Assembly (NCBI GenBank): GCA_007118895.1
Contig: SKQS01000061.1
Coordinates: 1 to 37,016 of the forward strand
From: Wenzhouxiangella sp.
GTDB lineage: Bacteria > Pseudomonadota > Gammaproteobacteria > Xanthomonadales > Wenzhouxiangellaceae
Reading direction: 5' to 3'
DNA length: 37,016 bases
Part shown: positions 17,767 through 26,523 of the stretch, piece after piece
Position numbering within the stretch: position 1 is the first letter of the stretch
Layout of the letters: each line of letters opens with the position of its first letter
Made by a program: the position numbers and the translations under genes
Notes under the pieces: model-generated
Told to the model about the DNA's origin: nothing
Database searches by the model: none
What the model saw: the letters and a program-made list of their open reading frames with translations, nothing else

Positions 17767-17781
17767 CGATACCGGGCACAA
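17753..17781 (-). promoter_or_regulatory. Predicted sigma-70 promoter of the integrase homologue
   Basis: On the minus strand TTGTGC (17776-17781) and TATATT (17753-17758) are spaced 17 bases apart. The ATG at 17745 lies only 7 bases beyond the -10 box, so a transcript from here would be leaderless or nearly so. The promoter starts just after the amidohydrolase stop codon. Confidence 0.5.
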
Positions 17782-17793
17782 TCGCGCCGAGCC

Positions 17794-19089
17794 TCAATCC
17801 GGTGCAAAGTAGACCTGGCCATCGCGCATCACGAAGGGCACCGAACCCAGCACGGCCACATCTTCCAGCGGATCGCCCTCGACGGCGATGATGTCGGCCA
17901 GATAGCCGACCTCGATCCTGCCCAGACTATCGGAAACGCCGAGCAGCTCGGCGCTGTTGACGGTGGCCGTACGCAGGGCCTCGGCCGGACTCATCCCGGC
18001 CTCGACCATCAGCGCGAACTCGCCGGCATTGGATCCGTGCGGGCAAACGCCGCAGTCTGTGCCGAAGGCAATCGGCACGCCTGCAGCATGGGCGCGACCG
18101 AAAGTGGCCTGGATCAGCGGTCCGATTTCCGCTGCCTTGGCGCGCACGATGGGCGGGAAATAACCGTCAATCTTTGATTTTTCGTAAACGAACTGCCCAG
18201 CGGAAATGGTCGGCACGTACCAGGTCCGATGCTCGATCATCAGGGCAATCGCCTCATCGTCCATGTAGGTGCCATGCTCGATCGAGTGCACCCCGGCACG
18301 AATCGCCCGCTTCATGCCTTCCAGGCCATGAGCATGGGCGGCGACATGCATGCCGTAGTCACTGGCAATGGCCACGACCGCAGCAAGTTCTTCATCGGTG
18401 AACTGGGGATTCTGGCCGCTGGCGGCAACGCTGAGCACACCGCCTGTGGCTGTGATCTTGATCAGGTCGGCGCCATCCTTGTAGCGCTGACGCACTGCCT
18501 TGCGCGCCTCGTCGGCACTGTTGATGACACCGTCGCGCGGGCCGGGATCGCCCATCAAGTCACGGCGCCAGCTGTTGGTCGGATCGGCATGCCCGCCGGT
18601 GGTTGCCAGCGACTTGGCCGAGGTGAAGATGCGCGGACCGATCACCTCGCCACGTGCGATCGACTCACGCAGCGCGACACTGACGTTGAACTGGTCGCCA
18701 AGATCGCGCACGGTAGTAAATCCGGCAGCCAGCGTAATCCGGGCGAAATGGCTGCCGCGCAGAGCGATATCGGCCTCGTTCCAGGTAAAGCGCTGGACGT
18801 AAGCCTCCGGCGAAAACTCCGACGACAGGTGGGTATGCATATCCATCAGCCCCGGCAGGCAGGTCAAGCCGGACAGATCAATGAGCTCTTCGTCATCATC
18901 GGGTGGTCGGTGGCCGGCATGGATAGCTGCAATACGATCCTCTTCAACGACGATGGTTGCAGCCTCGCCGGTAACGCCTGCATCGACATCGACCAGGCCA
19001 CCGCAATGCAGCCAGAGCTTGTCGGCATGAACCGAAGAACTGAAAAGCATCGCGACGACGATGCACGGGACAAAAACACGGATCACCAT
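17794..19089 (-). CDS. Exported metal-dependent amidohydrolase (prolidase-like family)
   Basis: The 431-residue product has a signal peptide (hydrophobic to about residue 22, site near VHA|DK) and an amidohydrolase TIM barrel with the binuclear metal ligands visible: H85-T-H87 (MDMHTHL), Lys211 (LIKITATGG), His252 (AAHAHG), His272 (SIEHGT) and Asp345 (FGTDCG). The pattern, with KITATGG and TTVRDLGD, is that of the imidazolonepropionase/Xaa-Pro-dipeptidase-like group, whose characterised members cleave acylated or proline-containing dipeptides. The exact substrate is not known. ATG 19089 is preceded by AGGAG; the frame extends further upstream without a better start. Confidence 0.88.
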   Translation of the reverse strand: MVIRVFVPCIVVAMLFSSSVHADKLWLHCGGLVDVDAGVTGEAATIVVEEDRIAAIHAGHRPPDDDEELIDLSGLTCLPGLMDMHTHLSSEFSPEAYVQRFTWNEADIALRGSHFARITLAAGFTTVRDLGDQFNVSVALRESIARGEVIGPRIFTSAKSLATTGGHADPTNSWRRDLMGDPGPRDGVINSADEARKAVRQRYKDGADLIKITATGGVLSVAASGQNPQFTDEELAAVVAIASDYGMHVAAHAHGLEGMKRAIRAGVHSIEHGTYMDDEAIALMIEHRTWYVPTISAGQFVYEKSKIDGYFPPIVRAKAAEIGPLIQATFGRAHAAGVPIAFGTDCGVCPHGSNAGEFALMVEAGMSPAEALRTATVNSAELLGVSDSLGRIEVGYLADIIAVEGDPLEDVAVLGSVPFVMRDGQVYFAPD

Positions 19090-19151
19090 ACTGCTCCTGA
19101 TCTTGATCAACCCGAAGTATAAATGTCGCATGCGAACGAGCGCAGCCGGGC

Positions 19152-19964
19152 TCACGCCAGCCAGCCGGCCAGTAGCAGCAGGCTGAGCACCACCAGCCAC
19201 AGGATCAGCATTCGCCAGGCCAGCTCCAGGCCCCGGCTCAGACCACCTTCCAGGGGCAGGCCGTGCTCGACCAGGCGAGAAGCGACATCATCAAGCAGTC
19301 CGCGCGTCAGCACCCAGCCTAGGCGGCTTCGGCGATGGGCGAACCAGGCCTGGGTCACGCGATCGAAATCAGTAGTCAGCGCTGCGGCCAGCACAACCAG
19401 GAACAGCACCGGCCATTCCATGACCACCTTGAGTCGTATCACCCAACGCGCTTTCGTATCGTCCAGCGCCGACTCGGCCAGGGTGCGCTCAGCCAGCCGG
19501 TAGATCATGGCGCCGCCCGGCCCAAGCAGAACAAACCAGAATACCGGCGCGAACCAGCGCTCGACGGCTGCTGCCATTACCCGGGAACAGGCCGTCTCTG
19601 CGTTGTCATGTTGCCCCAATCGCAGGGCAACGCGAGCCTCACCGGCATGCATATCGGCCGGATCGTCAACCAGCAGGCCGACGTCGTGATCCAGATCGCG
19701 GGGACCGAGCACGTAGAGGAACACCACCAGCGCCAGAAACAGCCAGCCGAAATGCCCGAACAGCCCGACCAGGATCCAGCCGGCCAGCCAGGTAACGCTG
19801 AGGGCGAGGAGTACCACCCCCAGCATCGCAGACCATGCAAGGCGCGGCAATGCCTGGCTGAAGGAATCAATCGCCACCATCCAGGGCCGGAAGCGGCGCC
19901 ATTCAACGATGGCCGGCAGAAAATGGCTCAGCACAAGGCCGAGCAGTAGGATCAGGATGGTCAC
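19152..19964 (-). CDS. ampE: AmpE-like inner-membrane protein
   Basis: The 270-residue product has four or five membrane helices (about residues 2-18, 44-65, 67-86, 140-160, 180-198 and 250-268) and carries the family-like stretch [18 protein letters not shown]. This matches AmpE, the inner-membrane protein encoded beside AmpD and linked to beta-lactamase induction signalling in enterobacteria. Here no ampD is beside it; the neighbours are erpA and an amidohydrolase. The start is GTG 19964, since the ATG 5 bases upstream runs immediately into a stop. It follows erpA by 33 bases. Confidence 0.75.
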   Translation of the reverse strand: MTILILLLGLVLSHFLPAIVEWRRFRPWMVAIDSFSQALPRLAWSAMLGVVLLALSVTWLAGWILVGLFGHFGWLFLALVVFLYVLGPRDLDHDVGLLVDDPADMHAGEARVALRLGQHDNAETACSRVMAAAVERWFAPVFWFVLLGPGGAMIYRLAERTLAESALDDTKARWVIRLKVVMEWPVLFLVVLAAALTTDFDRVTQAWFAHRRSRLGWVLTRGLLDDVASRLVEHGLPLEGGLSRGLELAWRMLILWLVVLSLLLLAGWLA

Positions 19965-19997
19965 GTCATGACCGCAGGCGCTCGCGCGACTTTCGGA

Positions 19998-20339
19998 TCA
20001 GGCGACACCGAAAGAGGAGCCGCAGCCACAGGTGGTCGAGGCATTGGGGTTGCGAATCACGAAGCGGGCGCCCTGCAGGCTTTCGCTGTAATCGACCTCG
20101 GCACCTTCGAGGTACTGAAAACTCAAGGGGTCGACCACCAGCGTGACGTCGTTACGAACGACCGTGATATCGCCGTCCTCAATGCTGTCATCGAAGGTAA
20201 AGCCATATTGAAAGCCCGAGCAGCCGCCACCGGTAATGTAAACCCGCAGCTTCAGGTCGGGATTGGCCTCCTCCAGGATCAGCTCGCGCACCTTGGCAGC
20301 GGCAGCATCGGTGAAGATCATCGGCTCAATTTCGGTCAT
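19998..20339 (-). CDS. erpA: Iron-sulfur cluster insertion protein ErpA
   Basis: ErpA is an A-type carrier that delivers iron-sulfur clusters to client enzymes. The 113-residue product has the near-invariant [19 protein letters not shown] block with Cys40 and the C-terminal CGCGSSF motif with Cys104 and Cys106, the three cluster ligands. It fits ErpA better than IscA because of [11 protein letters not shown] and the acidic N-terminus. ATG 20339 gives the usual length of about 114, with GGAG about 11 bases upstream. It is the first gene of the minus-strand group running to the integrase homologue. Confidence 0.96.
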   Translation of the reverse strand: MTEIEPMIFTDAAAAKVRELILEEANPDLKLRVYITGGGCSGFQYGFTFDDSIEDGDITVVRNDVTLVVDPLSFQYLEGAEVDYSESLQGARFVIRNPNASTTCGCGSSFGVA

Positions 20340-20388
20340 CACGGCATTCTCCATTCGTCCAGTCGCCGAAGCGAACCACGGCAAAAAA

Positions 20389-20417
20389 AAGATGGGCCCT
20401 GAATGGCATTATGTCAA
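20389..20417 (-). promoter_or_regulatory. Predicted sigma-70 promoter of erpA
   Basis: On the minus strand a perfect -35 box TTGACA (20412-20417) and a weak -10 box CATCTT (20389-20394) are separated by 17 bases. The expected transcription start leaves a leader of about 45 bases before ATG 20339. No clear IscR site was recognised. Confidence 0.5.
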
Positions 20418-20594
20418 GCAAAAAAGAAGCGGCCCGTTTCCAAGCCGCCAGCAAGTTCTTCTAATGCCCCAAACCGGAGTCTGCGTGGTCAAACTTTGTT
20501 TTAATGAGTTTTTAATGACCGCATTCAGTTATAACCGCAACCACCACCGCTCGTCAACCCGCTATACCGAGCGAACCTTTTTCGGCAATGGTGC

Positions 20595-20624
20595 TTGAGT
20601 TCAAACCTCGCCTTCGCGCACAAT
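20595..20624 (+). promoter_or_regulatory. Possible promoter of hemJ and the multiheme cytochrome
   Basis: TTGAGT (20595-20600) and CACAAT (20619-20624) are separated by 18 bases and lie about 30 bases before the hemJ ATG. Both boxes are partial matches. Confidence 0.35.
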
Positions 20625-20654
20625 AGCAGTCCCGCGCCCGGATAAACCCTCTGA

Positions 20655-21071
20655 ATGCACTGGATCGAGGCCTTCCACATCATTTTCATGGTCACCTGGT
20701 TTGCCGGCCTGTTCTACCTGCCGAGGCTGTTCGTCTATGCTGCCGAAAACCCGTCGGGCGAGCGTTTTTCCCTGCTCCAGTTGATGCAACGCAGGTTGCT
20801 GGTAATCACTCACATCGGCGGCGGCCTGACCCTGGTGTTCGGCCTGGTGCTTCTGATGGGCCACGGTCACTACCTGGCTGCCGGCTGGATGCACGCCAAG
20901 CTGACGCTGGTCGCCGGACTGATTGGATACCACCTGTGGTGCTGGCGCCTGGTCGGTCAGTTTGCCCGCGGCGTCAACAGACGCAGCTCGACCTGGTTTC
21001 GCTGGTTCAACGAGGTGCCGGTCGTATTCCTTATCGCCATTGTCATCCTGGTCGTGATCAGGCCATTCTGA
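20655..21071 (+). CDS. hemJ: Protoporphyrinogen IX oxidase HemJ
   Basis: HemJ is the membrane enzyme that oxidises protoporphyrinogen IX to protoporphyrin IX in heme synthesis in bacteria lacking HemG or HemY. The 138-residue product starts MHWIEAFHIIFMVTWFAGLF, with the conserved His8 and the YLPRLFVY segment, has four membrane helices, and carries the family HAKL motif (WMHAKLTLV). Length is typical (about 140). Its stop overlaps the ATG of the multiheme cytochrome (TGATG), an arrangement linking heme supply with a heme protein. Confidence 0.93.
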   Translation: MHWIEAFHIIFMVTWFAGLFYLPRLFVYAAENPSGERFSLLQLMQRRLLVITHIGGGLTLVFGLVLLMGHGHYLAAGWMHAKLTLVAGLIGYHLWCWRLVGQFARGVNRRSSTWFRWFNEVPVVFLIAIVILVVIRPF

Positions 21072-22765
21072 TGCGGACGGTAATGCTCATAGTGCTGCTG
21101 GCCTGGGCACTGCCGGGCCCACTCGAGGCCGCCATCACCGGCATCGTGGTCGATGATGTCGATGGCGCGCCGCTGGCCAATGCCCGGGTGCGCATCCAGA
21201 CCACCCTGGGCGAACCCTTCATTACCGGCGCCGACGGCAGCTTCACCCTGACCGATGTGCCGGCCGGGTCGGTCATGGTCACGGCAGCAATCAGCCATGA
21301 CAGCACACAACCGGTCAATTACATCACCGGCTCCAGTTCGGCCAGCGACGGAGACCATGTCGAGATTCGCCTGACCCGGGTGCCGGCCGATGACCGTCCG
21401 AATTACGACCCCGGTACCTCGTTTACCTGCGTCAGCTGCCACTTCGACCAGCACGATGAGTGGTTGCAAAGCACCCATGCCAACGCCGCCAACAACGAGT
21501 GGGTCCTGGATCTGTTCTCCGGCACCGGCACGCCGGGTGGCAGTGCCGGCTATGTGTTCATCGACACACATGACCCCGACGACACCGGGTTCTGTGCCAC
21601 CTGCCATGCTCCGATCGAGGATGCCCAGAACCCCGGCGGCGTGTTTCTGCATCAGGTAGCCACTGCCGCCGGAGCCGACGGAGTGACCTGCCTGGCCTGC
21701 CACCAGATGGCAGAGGTCAATCACAACGTCGAGGCGCTGCATCACCTGGGCAACACCCTGTATCGCTTCCCGGATACATTCGACACCGAATTCTGGGTCT
21801 GGGGGCCGCTGGACGATGTCAGTTTTCCGATCATGCGCTCCAGCCACCAGCCGGTTTTCTCCGAGTCACGCTTTTGTGCTTCCTGCCACGAGTACAACAA
21901 CCCGACCACGGGCGCCCCGGGCCAGAACACCTTCACCGAGTGGCTGGCCTCACCATTTTCCGAGCCGGGCGATGGCTTCAGGGCCTGCCAGGACTGTCAT
22001 ATGCCGGCAGCCGACCAGCCCGGTCCGATCAGCAGCGCCGGCGGGGCGATCGTCCGCGATCCGTCACAGCGACGCGCACATACCTTCACCGGCGCCACGC
22101 CGACCACGCTCAGCGAGGCGATCGACCTGTCAGTGGCGCTGGCCCAGCCCGGCAACCAGCTGGAGATTGCCGCCACAGTCGCCAACAATGGCGCCGGCCA
22201 TCACTTTCCGACCGGGATTTCGATCCGCAACGCCATGGTGCATGTGGAGGCCTACGTCAATGGCGTGCCGCTGCCGCAGTTGGCCGGACCGCAGATTCCC
22301 TTCTACGGCAGCGCCGAGAACGGCAACCAGCCCGCGGATCTGGCCGGTCGGCCGGGCAAGGGTTTTGCCCGAGTGCTGGAAGGCCGAATCAACGGCCAGG
22401 GGCCGGTGGTGCGGCCGGTGCTTTTCATCGATGCCGAAGCCGTATGGGCCGACACGCGCATCCCCTCAGGCGCCGAGGATTCGAGCAGCTACCGCTTCGA
22501 TCTGGGCGGGCTTTCCGCCGGCGACGAGGTCGAGGTCTCGGTTCGCCTGCTGTATCGTCGGGCCTGGCGAGATCTGGCCGAGACCAAGGGCTGGACGGTC
22601 ACGCCCACCGGTGGCCCGATCGAGATCGAGGTCGCCAGCTTTTCCGATACCTGGACAATTCGTCAGGCCGCGATCGTGCCGGTACCCAGCCTGGATGCCT
22701 GGGCGATGCTGGCACTGATCCTGGCGCTGGTCCTGCTAAGCGCCGGGCTTATTCGCAGACACTGA
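21071..22765 (+). CDS. Exported pentaheme c-type cytochrome with IPTL-type C-terminal tail
   Basis: The 564-residue product has a signal peptide (about 1-20), an N-terminal carboxypeptidase-regulatory-like beta domain (about 22-100) and five CxxCH heme motifs: CVSCH (120), CATCH (175), CLACH (207), CASCH (269) and CQDCH (306). Many extra His residues could be sixth ligands. A beta domain follows (about 345-530). The end shows VPSLDAWAMLAL, a hydrophobic helix and RRH, the layout of IPTL-CTERM sorting signals that are linked to exosortase H. The heme part resembles the cytochrome c554-like group. Redox partner unknown. ATG 21071 overlaps the hemJ stop. It converges with nudE, 5 bases apart. 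Confidence 0.88.
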   Translation: MRTVMLIVLLAWALPGPLEAAITGIVVDDVDGAPLANARVRIQTTLGEPFITGADGSFTLTDVPAGSVMVTAAISHDSTQPVNYITGSSSASDGDHVEIRLTRVPADDRPNYDPGTSFTCVSCHFDQHDEWLQSTHANAANNEWVLDLFSGTGTPGGSAGYVFIDTHDPDDTGFCATCHAPIEDAQNPGGVFLHQVATAAGADGVTCLACHQMAEVNHNVEALHHLGNTLYRFPDTFDTEFWVWGPLDDVSFPIMRSSHQPVFSESRFCASCHEYNNPTTGAPGQNTFTEWLASPFSEPGDGFRACQDCHMPAADQPGPISSAGGAIVRDPSQRRAHTFTGATPTTLSEAIDLSVALAQPGNQLEIAATVANNGAGHHFPTGISIRNAMVHVEAYVNGVPLPQLAGPQIPFYGSAENGNQPADLAGRPGKGFARVLEGRINGQGPVVRPVLFIDAEAVWADTRIPSGAEDSSSYRFDLGGLSAGDEVEVSVRLLYRRAWRDLAETKGWTVTPTGGPIEIEVASFSDTWTIRQAAIVPVPSLDAWAMLALILALVLLSAGLIRRH

Positions 22766-22770
22766 CTCGA

Positions 22771-23328
22771 TCAAACCTGACCAGCCAGGTCACGTGCCAT
22801 GTACAGCGCGGCAATGCTGCGCCCCTCGGTACAGTCGCCGCGGCGGATCAGGCTGACCAGGTCGGCAATCGGCCACCGAATCACTTCCAGCTCTTCGGGC
22901 TCGTCGCCAGGCAGTCGCGAAGGGTAGAGATCGCGGGCGAGAATGACGTGGGTAACATGAGTCATGTAGCCGGGCGCCAGGCTAAGCTGACCGATTTCGA
23001 CCAACGAGCGGGCGCCAAAGCCTACTTCTTCCTGCAGTTCGCGGTTTGCACCCTCGATGATCGACTCGCCCGATTCCAGGCGACCCTTGGGCAGACCGAT
23101 CTCGTAGCGGTGCATGCCGCAGGCGTATTCGCGAATCAAGAGCACGCTCTCGGGATCAGGCATGGGCACCACGATGACCGCCCCCAGACCGCGACTGATC
23201 AGGCGCTCGTAGCGTCGGCGTTCGCCATTGCTGAACTCGAGGTCCAGCTGCTCGACCTTGAACCGGTCGGCAGGTCTGCTCACGTGCCGGTCATGAATGA
23301 TCGGCAGCTTCGGATCGGTCAATTTCAT
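22771..23328 (-). CDS. nudE: ADP compounds hydrolase NudE (Nudix)
   Basis: NudE hydrolyses ADP-ribose, NADH and diadenosine polyphosphates. The 185-residue product has a complete Nudix box at residues 82-104 (Gly82, Glu88, then REL-QEE-VGF with Glu100 and Glu101) and the NudE-like segments EYACGMHRYEIGLPKG before it and LSLAPGYMTH after it. Length matches the family (about 186). The ATG at 23328 lies inside the end of the upstream phosphatase gene, overlapping it by 38 bases. It is the last gene of the minus-strand group starting with gsp genes. Confidence 0.93.
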   Translation of the reverse strand: MKLTDPKLPIIHDRHVSRPADRFKVEQLDLEFSNGERRRYERLISRGLGAVIVVPMPDPESVLLIREYACGMHRYEIGLPKGRLESGESIIEGANRELQEEVGFGARSLVEIGQLSLAPGYMTHVTHVILARDLYPSRLPGDEPEELEVIRWPIADLVSLIRRGDCTEGRSIAALYMARDLAGQV

Positions 23329-24106
23329 GCAGCGAGGATAGCAGGGAACAGTGCAGTTCCGGAGCGGCAGCGAGCACCGAGGTGGTCGCCAGCCCGGGCG
23401 GCCGCCCCTCCAGATCGGTAAAGTGGCCACCAGCCTCGGTGACGATCACCGCCAGCGCGGCGATATCCAGGATATTGACGTCGCTTTCGATCACCGCGTC
23501 CTGCGAACCATCGGCCAGTCTATGGTAGGAGTAGAAATCGCCATAGCCACGACAGCGCGCTGCCTCGGCCACGATCGCGGCCGCCCAGCGCCAGCGCGGA
23601 CCCTGGGCCAGGGTTCGCAGGTTACCAAAGCACACATCGGCCTCGGCCAGCCGATCCACCGGTCTGATGCTGACCGGATGCCCGTCGAGAAATGCGCCAC
23701 CCCCGGTCCGCGCCCAGGCGGTTTCGCCGAAAGCCGGCGCCGAAGACACACCAAGCAACAGTTCGCCCTTGACCATCAAGGCGATCTGCACCGACCAGAA
23801 TGGCAGCCCGCGGATGAAGCTTCGAGTACCGTCGATCGGATCGATCAACCACAATGGTGCATCGGGATCGGCATGCTTGTTGCGCCCGTATTCCTCGCCG
23901 AATATCTCGTGCTCGGGCCAGCGGCTGGTCAGGACTTCACGGATAGCCTGCTCGGCCTGGCGATCGGCGACCGTCACCGGACTGTCGTCGGCCTTGCGTT
24001 CGATTTCCAGTCGACTTCCGTAGTGACGCATGGCGATTTCGTCGGCGGCAGCCGCAGCCTGGCGCGCTGTCTCAAGCGCGGTTTCGAGATCCAGTGGGTC
24101 AGTCAT
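23291..24106 (-). CDS. Inositol-monophosphatase-family phosphatase (HisN/CysQ-like)
   Basis: The 271-residue product has the metal-binding motifs of the family: GEEYG (Glu71/Glu72), WLIDPIDGTRSFIRGLPFWS (Asp89, Asp92) and DVNILDIAALAVIVTEAGG (Asp214). The GLPFWSVQIAL wording and the YHRLADGSQDAVIE stretch resemble HisN-type histidinol-phosphate phosphatase. CysQ or a plain inositol monophosphatase cannot be excluded by eye. No his or cys genes are in the window. It lies 35 bases after gspN and overlaps nudE by 38 bases, so the three may share a transcript. Confidence 0.85.
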   Translation of the reverse strand: MTDPLDLETALETARQAAAAADEIAMRHYGSRLEIERKADDSPVTVADRQAEQAIREVLTSRWPEHEIFGEEYGRNKHADPDAPLWLIDPIDGTRSFIRGLPFWSVQIALMVKGELLLGVSSAPAFGETAWARTGGGAFLDGHPVSIRPVDRLAEADVCFGNLRTLAQGPRWRWAAAIVAEAARCRGYGDFYSYHRLADGSQDAVIESDVNILDIAALAVIVTEAGGHFTDLEGRPPGLATTSVLAAAPELHCSLLSSLHEIDRSEAADHS

Positions 24107-24141
24107 CGGTTCCAGTCCGGGTCCTTGGATTGCAGCTCAGC

Positions 24142-24852
24142 CTACCAGCCCAGCGCACCGCGCTGGCGAATACGGACCTGGCCATCGGGCTGCAGCTCGC
24201 CAAGCTGGGCCAGCTGACCGGTCAGGTCCGGCCGGGTCCGGTCGGCGCGCAGCCACAGATCAACTTCGTAGCCGTCGCCGTCCAGCTCGAGGCTTCCGCG
24301 GACCAGGATCGGTGCCCGGTCAACCGTCTCAATGTCGGCCCGCTGCCCTTCAGGTTCATCGCTCAGCTTCATCTGTATCCGCCCCAACCGCTCATGCACT
24401 GCGCCTTCGAGCCGCGCCTGGTCCCAGTAAACCAGACCGCTGCTGCGCGGCGGTTGGCCGGCGTCGACTACCAGGTAATCCAGGTCGAGTTCAAGGATGC
24501 CGCGCGGCCGGGTGAAGGCCAGCCAGTGAGCCAGGTCGACGCGGTCGATATCGACCACCCCTTGTATCGCTTCCAGCCTGACCGGACCGGTCGCCAGATG
24601 CAGCTGCCCGCTGACCGCCGTCTCCACCCCGGTGGCTTCCCACAGCAGGGTACGCGGCGGCTGCCAGCGCCAGTTGACAAACAGCGGGCCGTGCTCGGGC
24701 TGGTACCAGCGGGCTGAGCCACGCCACAGGCTGCCCTGCACCTCACGCAGGTTGTCCGGCGCGTCAACCAGCGAGACCACGACCCGCGCCGGGGCAGTCA
24801 GCACAAGAATGACCGGGACGGCAATCAGCGCCAGCCAGATGACCTTACGCAT
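24142..24852 (-). CDS. gspN: Type II secretion system protein GspN
   Basis: GspN is an accessory inner-membrane protein of type II secretion systems. The 236-residue product has one N-terminal membrane helix (about residues 4-24), then VSLVDAPDNLREVQGSLWRGSARW, which matches the GspN family block, and a periplasmic domain predicted to be beta-rich. ATG 24852 overlaps the gspM stop by 8 bases. GspN is missing from many type II systems, so its presence is informative. It is the last gsp gene. Confidence 0.88.
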   Translation of the reverse strand: MRKVIWLALIAVPVILVLTAPARVVVSLVDAPDNLREVQGSLWRGSARWYQPEHGPLFVNWRWQPPRTLLWEATGVETAVSGQLHLATGPVRLEAIQGVVDIDRVDLAHWLAFTRPRGILELDLDYLVVDAGQPPRSSGLVYWDQARLEGAVHERLGRIQMKLSDEPEGQRADIETVDRAPILVRGSLELDGDGYEVDLWLRADRTRPDLTGQLAQLGELQPDGQVRIRQRGALGW

Positions 24853-25330
24853 CTCGCTCCAGCGTAATACGCACGTTGACGCGGCCGGAGCCTGCAGCAC
24901 GATCGGCGGCCAGCTGGCTGATAAGGACTGGTCGGGTGCCAGTCAACTCGTCCAGCCAGCGCATCACCGTGCGGAATTCGGCACCTTCCAGCCAGACGCG
25001 AACCTGATTTTCGCCAACCGGCTCGATGCGCGACAGCTGCCCTGCCAAGCCGGCCGCACGCGCCGTCTCATCGACCACTCCAAGCAGCGAACGCCCGCCC
25101 AGGTCGGTCGAACGGACCCCGGCGCCACGCAGGCCGCGCGCCATCGGCGTGATCGCATCGAGCCAGGCCAAGGTAGCCTGCTGCTGGGCAATTCGTGCGC
25201 GCTCTGCCTGGCGAGCCTCGACCAGTGGCTCCCAGATCTGGGTCCACAACAGCAGCAACAACAAAATACCCGCAGCCAGGGCAATCACCAGTCGCTGGCG
25301 TGGCTGAAGGTCCTGCCACCACTCGTTCAT
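24845..25330 (-). CDS. gspM: Type II secretion system protein GspM
   Basis: GspM pairs with GspL in the inner-membrane platform. The 161-residue product starts with a short cytoplasmic segment (MNEWWQDLQPRQR), one membrane helix (about 13-31), and a periplasmic ferredoxin-like domain with the typical IEPVGENQVRVWLEGAEF stretch and SQLAADRAAGSGRVNVRITLER end. It overlaps both neighbours (ATGA with gspL, 8 bases with gspN). Confidence 0.9.
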   Translation of the reverse strand: MNEWWQDLQPRQRLVIALAAGILLLLLLWTQIWEPLVEARQAERARIAQQQATLAWLDAITPMARGLRGAGVRSTDLGGRSLLGVVDETARAAGLAGQLSRIEPVGENQVRVWLEGAEFRTVMRWLDELTGTRPVLISQLAADRAAGSGRVNVRITLERDA

Positions 25331-26499
25331 CGGCCGCCCTCCGTGACCCGGATCCGCCCGGTGGCGCCTTCACTGCCCAGGCTGGCTGACTGCACGTCGG
25401 CCCGCAAATCCAGTGCCCGCAGGCGCTGCTCCAGCTCATCCAGCCCGGCCAGATCCGGCGCTACCAGCGTCAGTTCGAGCTGGGCATCGCGGAAGTTAAG
25501 TCCTTCCAGCCGAACCTGACTCTGGGCGCTGAGCACCGGCGCCGTGCGATGCAGCAATTCCATGACGCCGGCCGATTCGCCGAAACGCAAGCGCGCCAGC
25601 TCGCGCTCGGCCTGCTCGCGCGGGCGGACCACGCGCCCGACCTCGGGAAACGCCTCGCTGAACTGGGCGAGGATCTCGGCATCCAGCCGGTCGCCCTGAC
25701 GCTTGAGCTGAATCAGCTCGACCCCGGCGGTAGTCACCGCCAGTAATACCGCCAGGCCGGCCAGAGCGGCCGCCCACAGCCACTGCCGGCGTACCCCGGC
25801 GGCAGTGGCTGGCGCAAAGTCGCCACCCTGCAGATTGACCCGGGCCTGCCCGGCTCCGGCGGCCAGCACCTCCGGCAGGCCGCGGTCGGCATGGCTGAAC
25901 TGACCGATACGCTCGCGCAGCGGCTGCGGACAGCCGGCGCCATACCAGATCCACCTGGCTTGCGGGTCAGCAAGCCCTTCGAGCATGGCCTCGAACAGAT
26001 CCGGATCGAAGCTGCCGAAAGACCATTCGCCCCAACGAGCCAGCAGACGATCGCCCGCAGCGGCCAGACTGACTTGTCCGGCCTGCCACGGCAGGCACAG
26101 CGCATCCGGGACTATGACATCAATGACCTGTCCGGCCAGCGCAGCGTGCCACCGGTGCATCCGCTCACGCGCTACCACCAGGCAATGCAGGCGGCCATCG
26201 GCAGCGCGCGGCCCGGCCACCACGTGTTCGTCCTCGGCCGAGCTGGCCAGCTGGTCCTCGACTGCCCAGCGCAGGGCCTGCTCGAGTCGCCGGGCCGACA
26301 TCTCGGGCAGTTCCACGGTCAGGCCGGTGCAGGCAGCGGCATCGACCAGCAAGGTCACGCCGCGACCTGTGGGCAGCTGGCAGTCATCGGCCGGGGTGTG
26401 GCCACGGTCGATGGTCTGGCCGTTGCGATCGATCACGGCCCATTCCCAGCGTTCTCCGCTGGCGTGCACTACGAGTTTGTCGGATCGGGTTCTGGCCAT
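25327..26499 (-). CDS. gspL: Type II secretion system protein GspL
   Basis: GspL is the actin-like cytoplasmic plus single-helix protein that recruits the secretion ATPase. The 390-residue product has a cytoplasmic actin-like part (residues 1-~245; VTLLVDAAACTGLTVELP and ALRWAVEDQLA are GspL-like), a membrane helix (about 247-266, WLWAAALAGLAVLLAVTTAG), and a periplasmic ferredoxin-like domain including LEGLNFRDAQLELTLV. The usual partner ATPase GspE is not in the window. Start ATG 26499 is 25 bases after the gspK stop. Confidence 0.92.
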   Translation of the reverse strand: MARTRSDKLVVHASGERWEWAVIDRNGQTIDRGHTPADDCQLPTGRGVTLLVDAAACTGLTVELPEMSARRLEQALRWAVEDQLASSAEDEHVVAGPRAADGRLHCLVVARERMHRWHAALAGQVIDVIVPDALCLPWQAGQVSLAAAGDRLLARWGEWSFGSFDPDLFEAMLEGLADPQARWIWYGAGCPQPLRERIGQFSHADRGLPEVLAAGAGQARVNLQGGDFAPATAAGVRRQWLWAAALAGLAVLLAVTTAGVELIQLKRQGDRLDAEILAQFSEAFPEVGRVVRPREQAERELARLRFGESAGVMELLHRTAPVLSAQSQVRLEGLNFRDAQLELTLVAPDLAGLDELEQRLRALDLRADVQSASLGSEGATGRIRVTEGGR

Positions 26500-26523
26500 G
26501 AATCGATGAGGTCGCGGCGGCGG

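Larger units (their letters stand above)
20340..20654. other. Divergent intergenic region between erpA and hemJ
   Basis: This 315-base, AT-richer region carries no convincing gene. It holds the erpA promoter and a possible hemJ promoter, A- and T-runs, and a GC-rich stretch just before hemJ. Confidence 0.5.

Noticed and set aside
17746-17781. TTG start that would lengthen the integrase homologue by 12 residues
   Set aside because: The TTG is part of the likely -35 box, and the IntI-like similarity begins after ATG 17745.
17746-19152. Integron cassette array or attC sites beside the integrase homologue
   Set aside because: The adjacent gene is an ordinary exported amidohydrolase in the same orientation as the integrase, without cassette-like spacing or visible attC-type core sites.
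21874-23421. Plus-strand open frame of 515 codons
   Set aside because: A shifted frame of the multiheme cytochrome continuing in antisense through nudE; no independent support.
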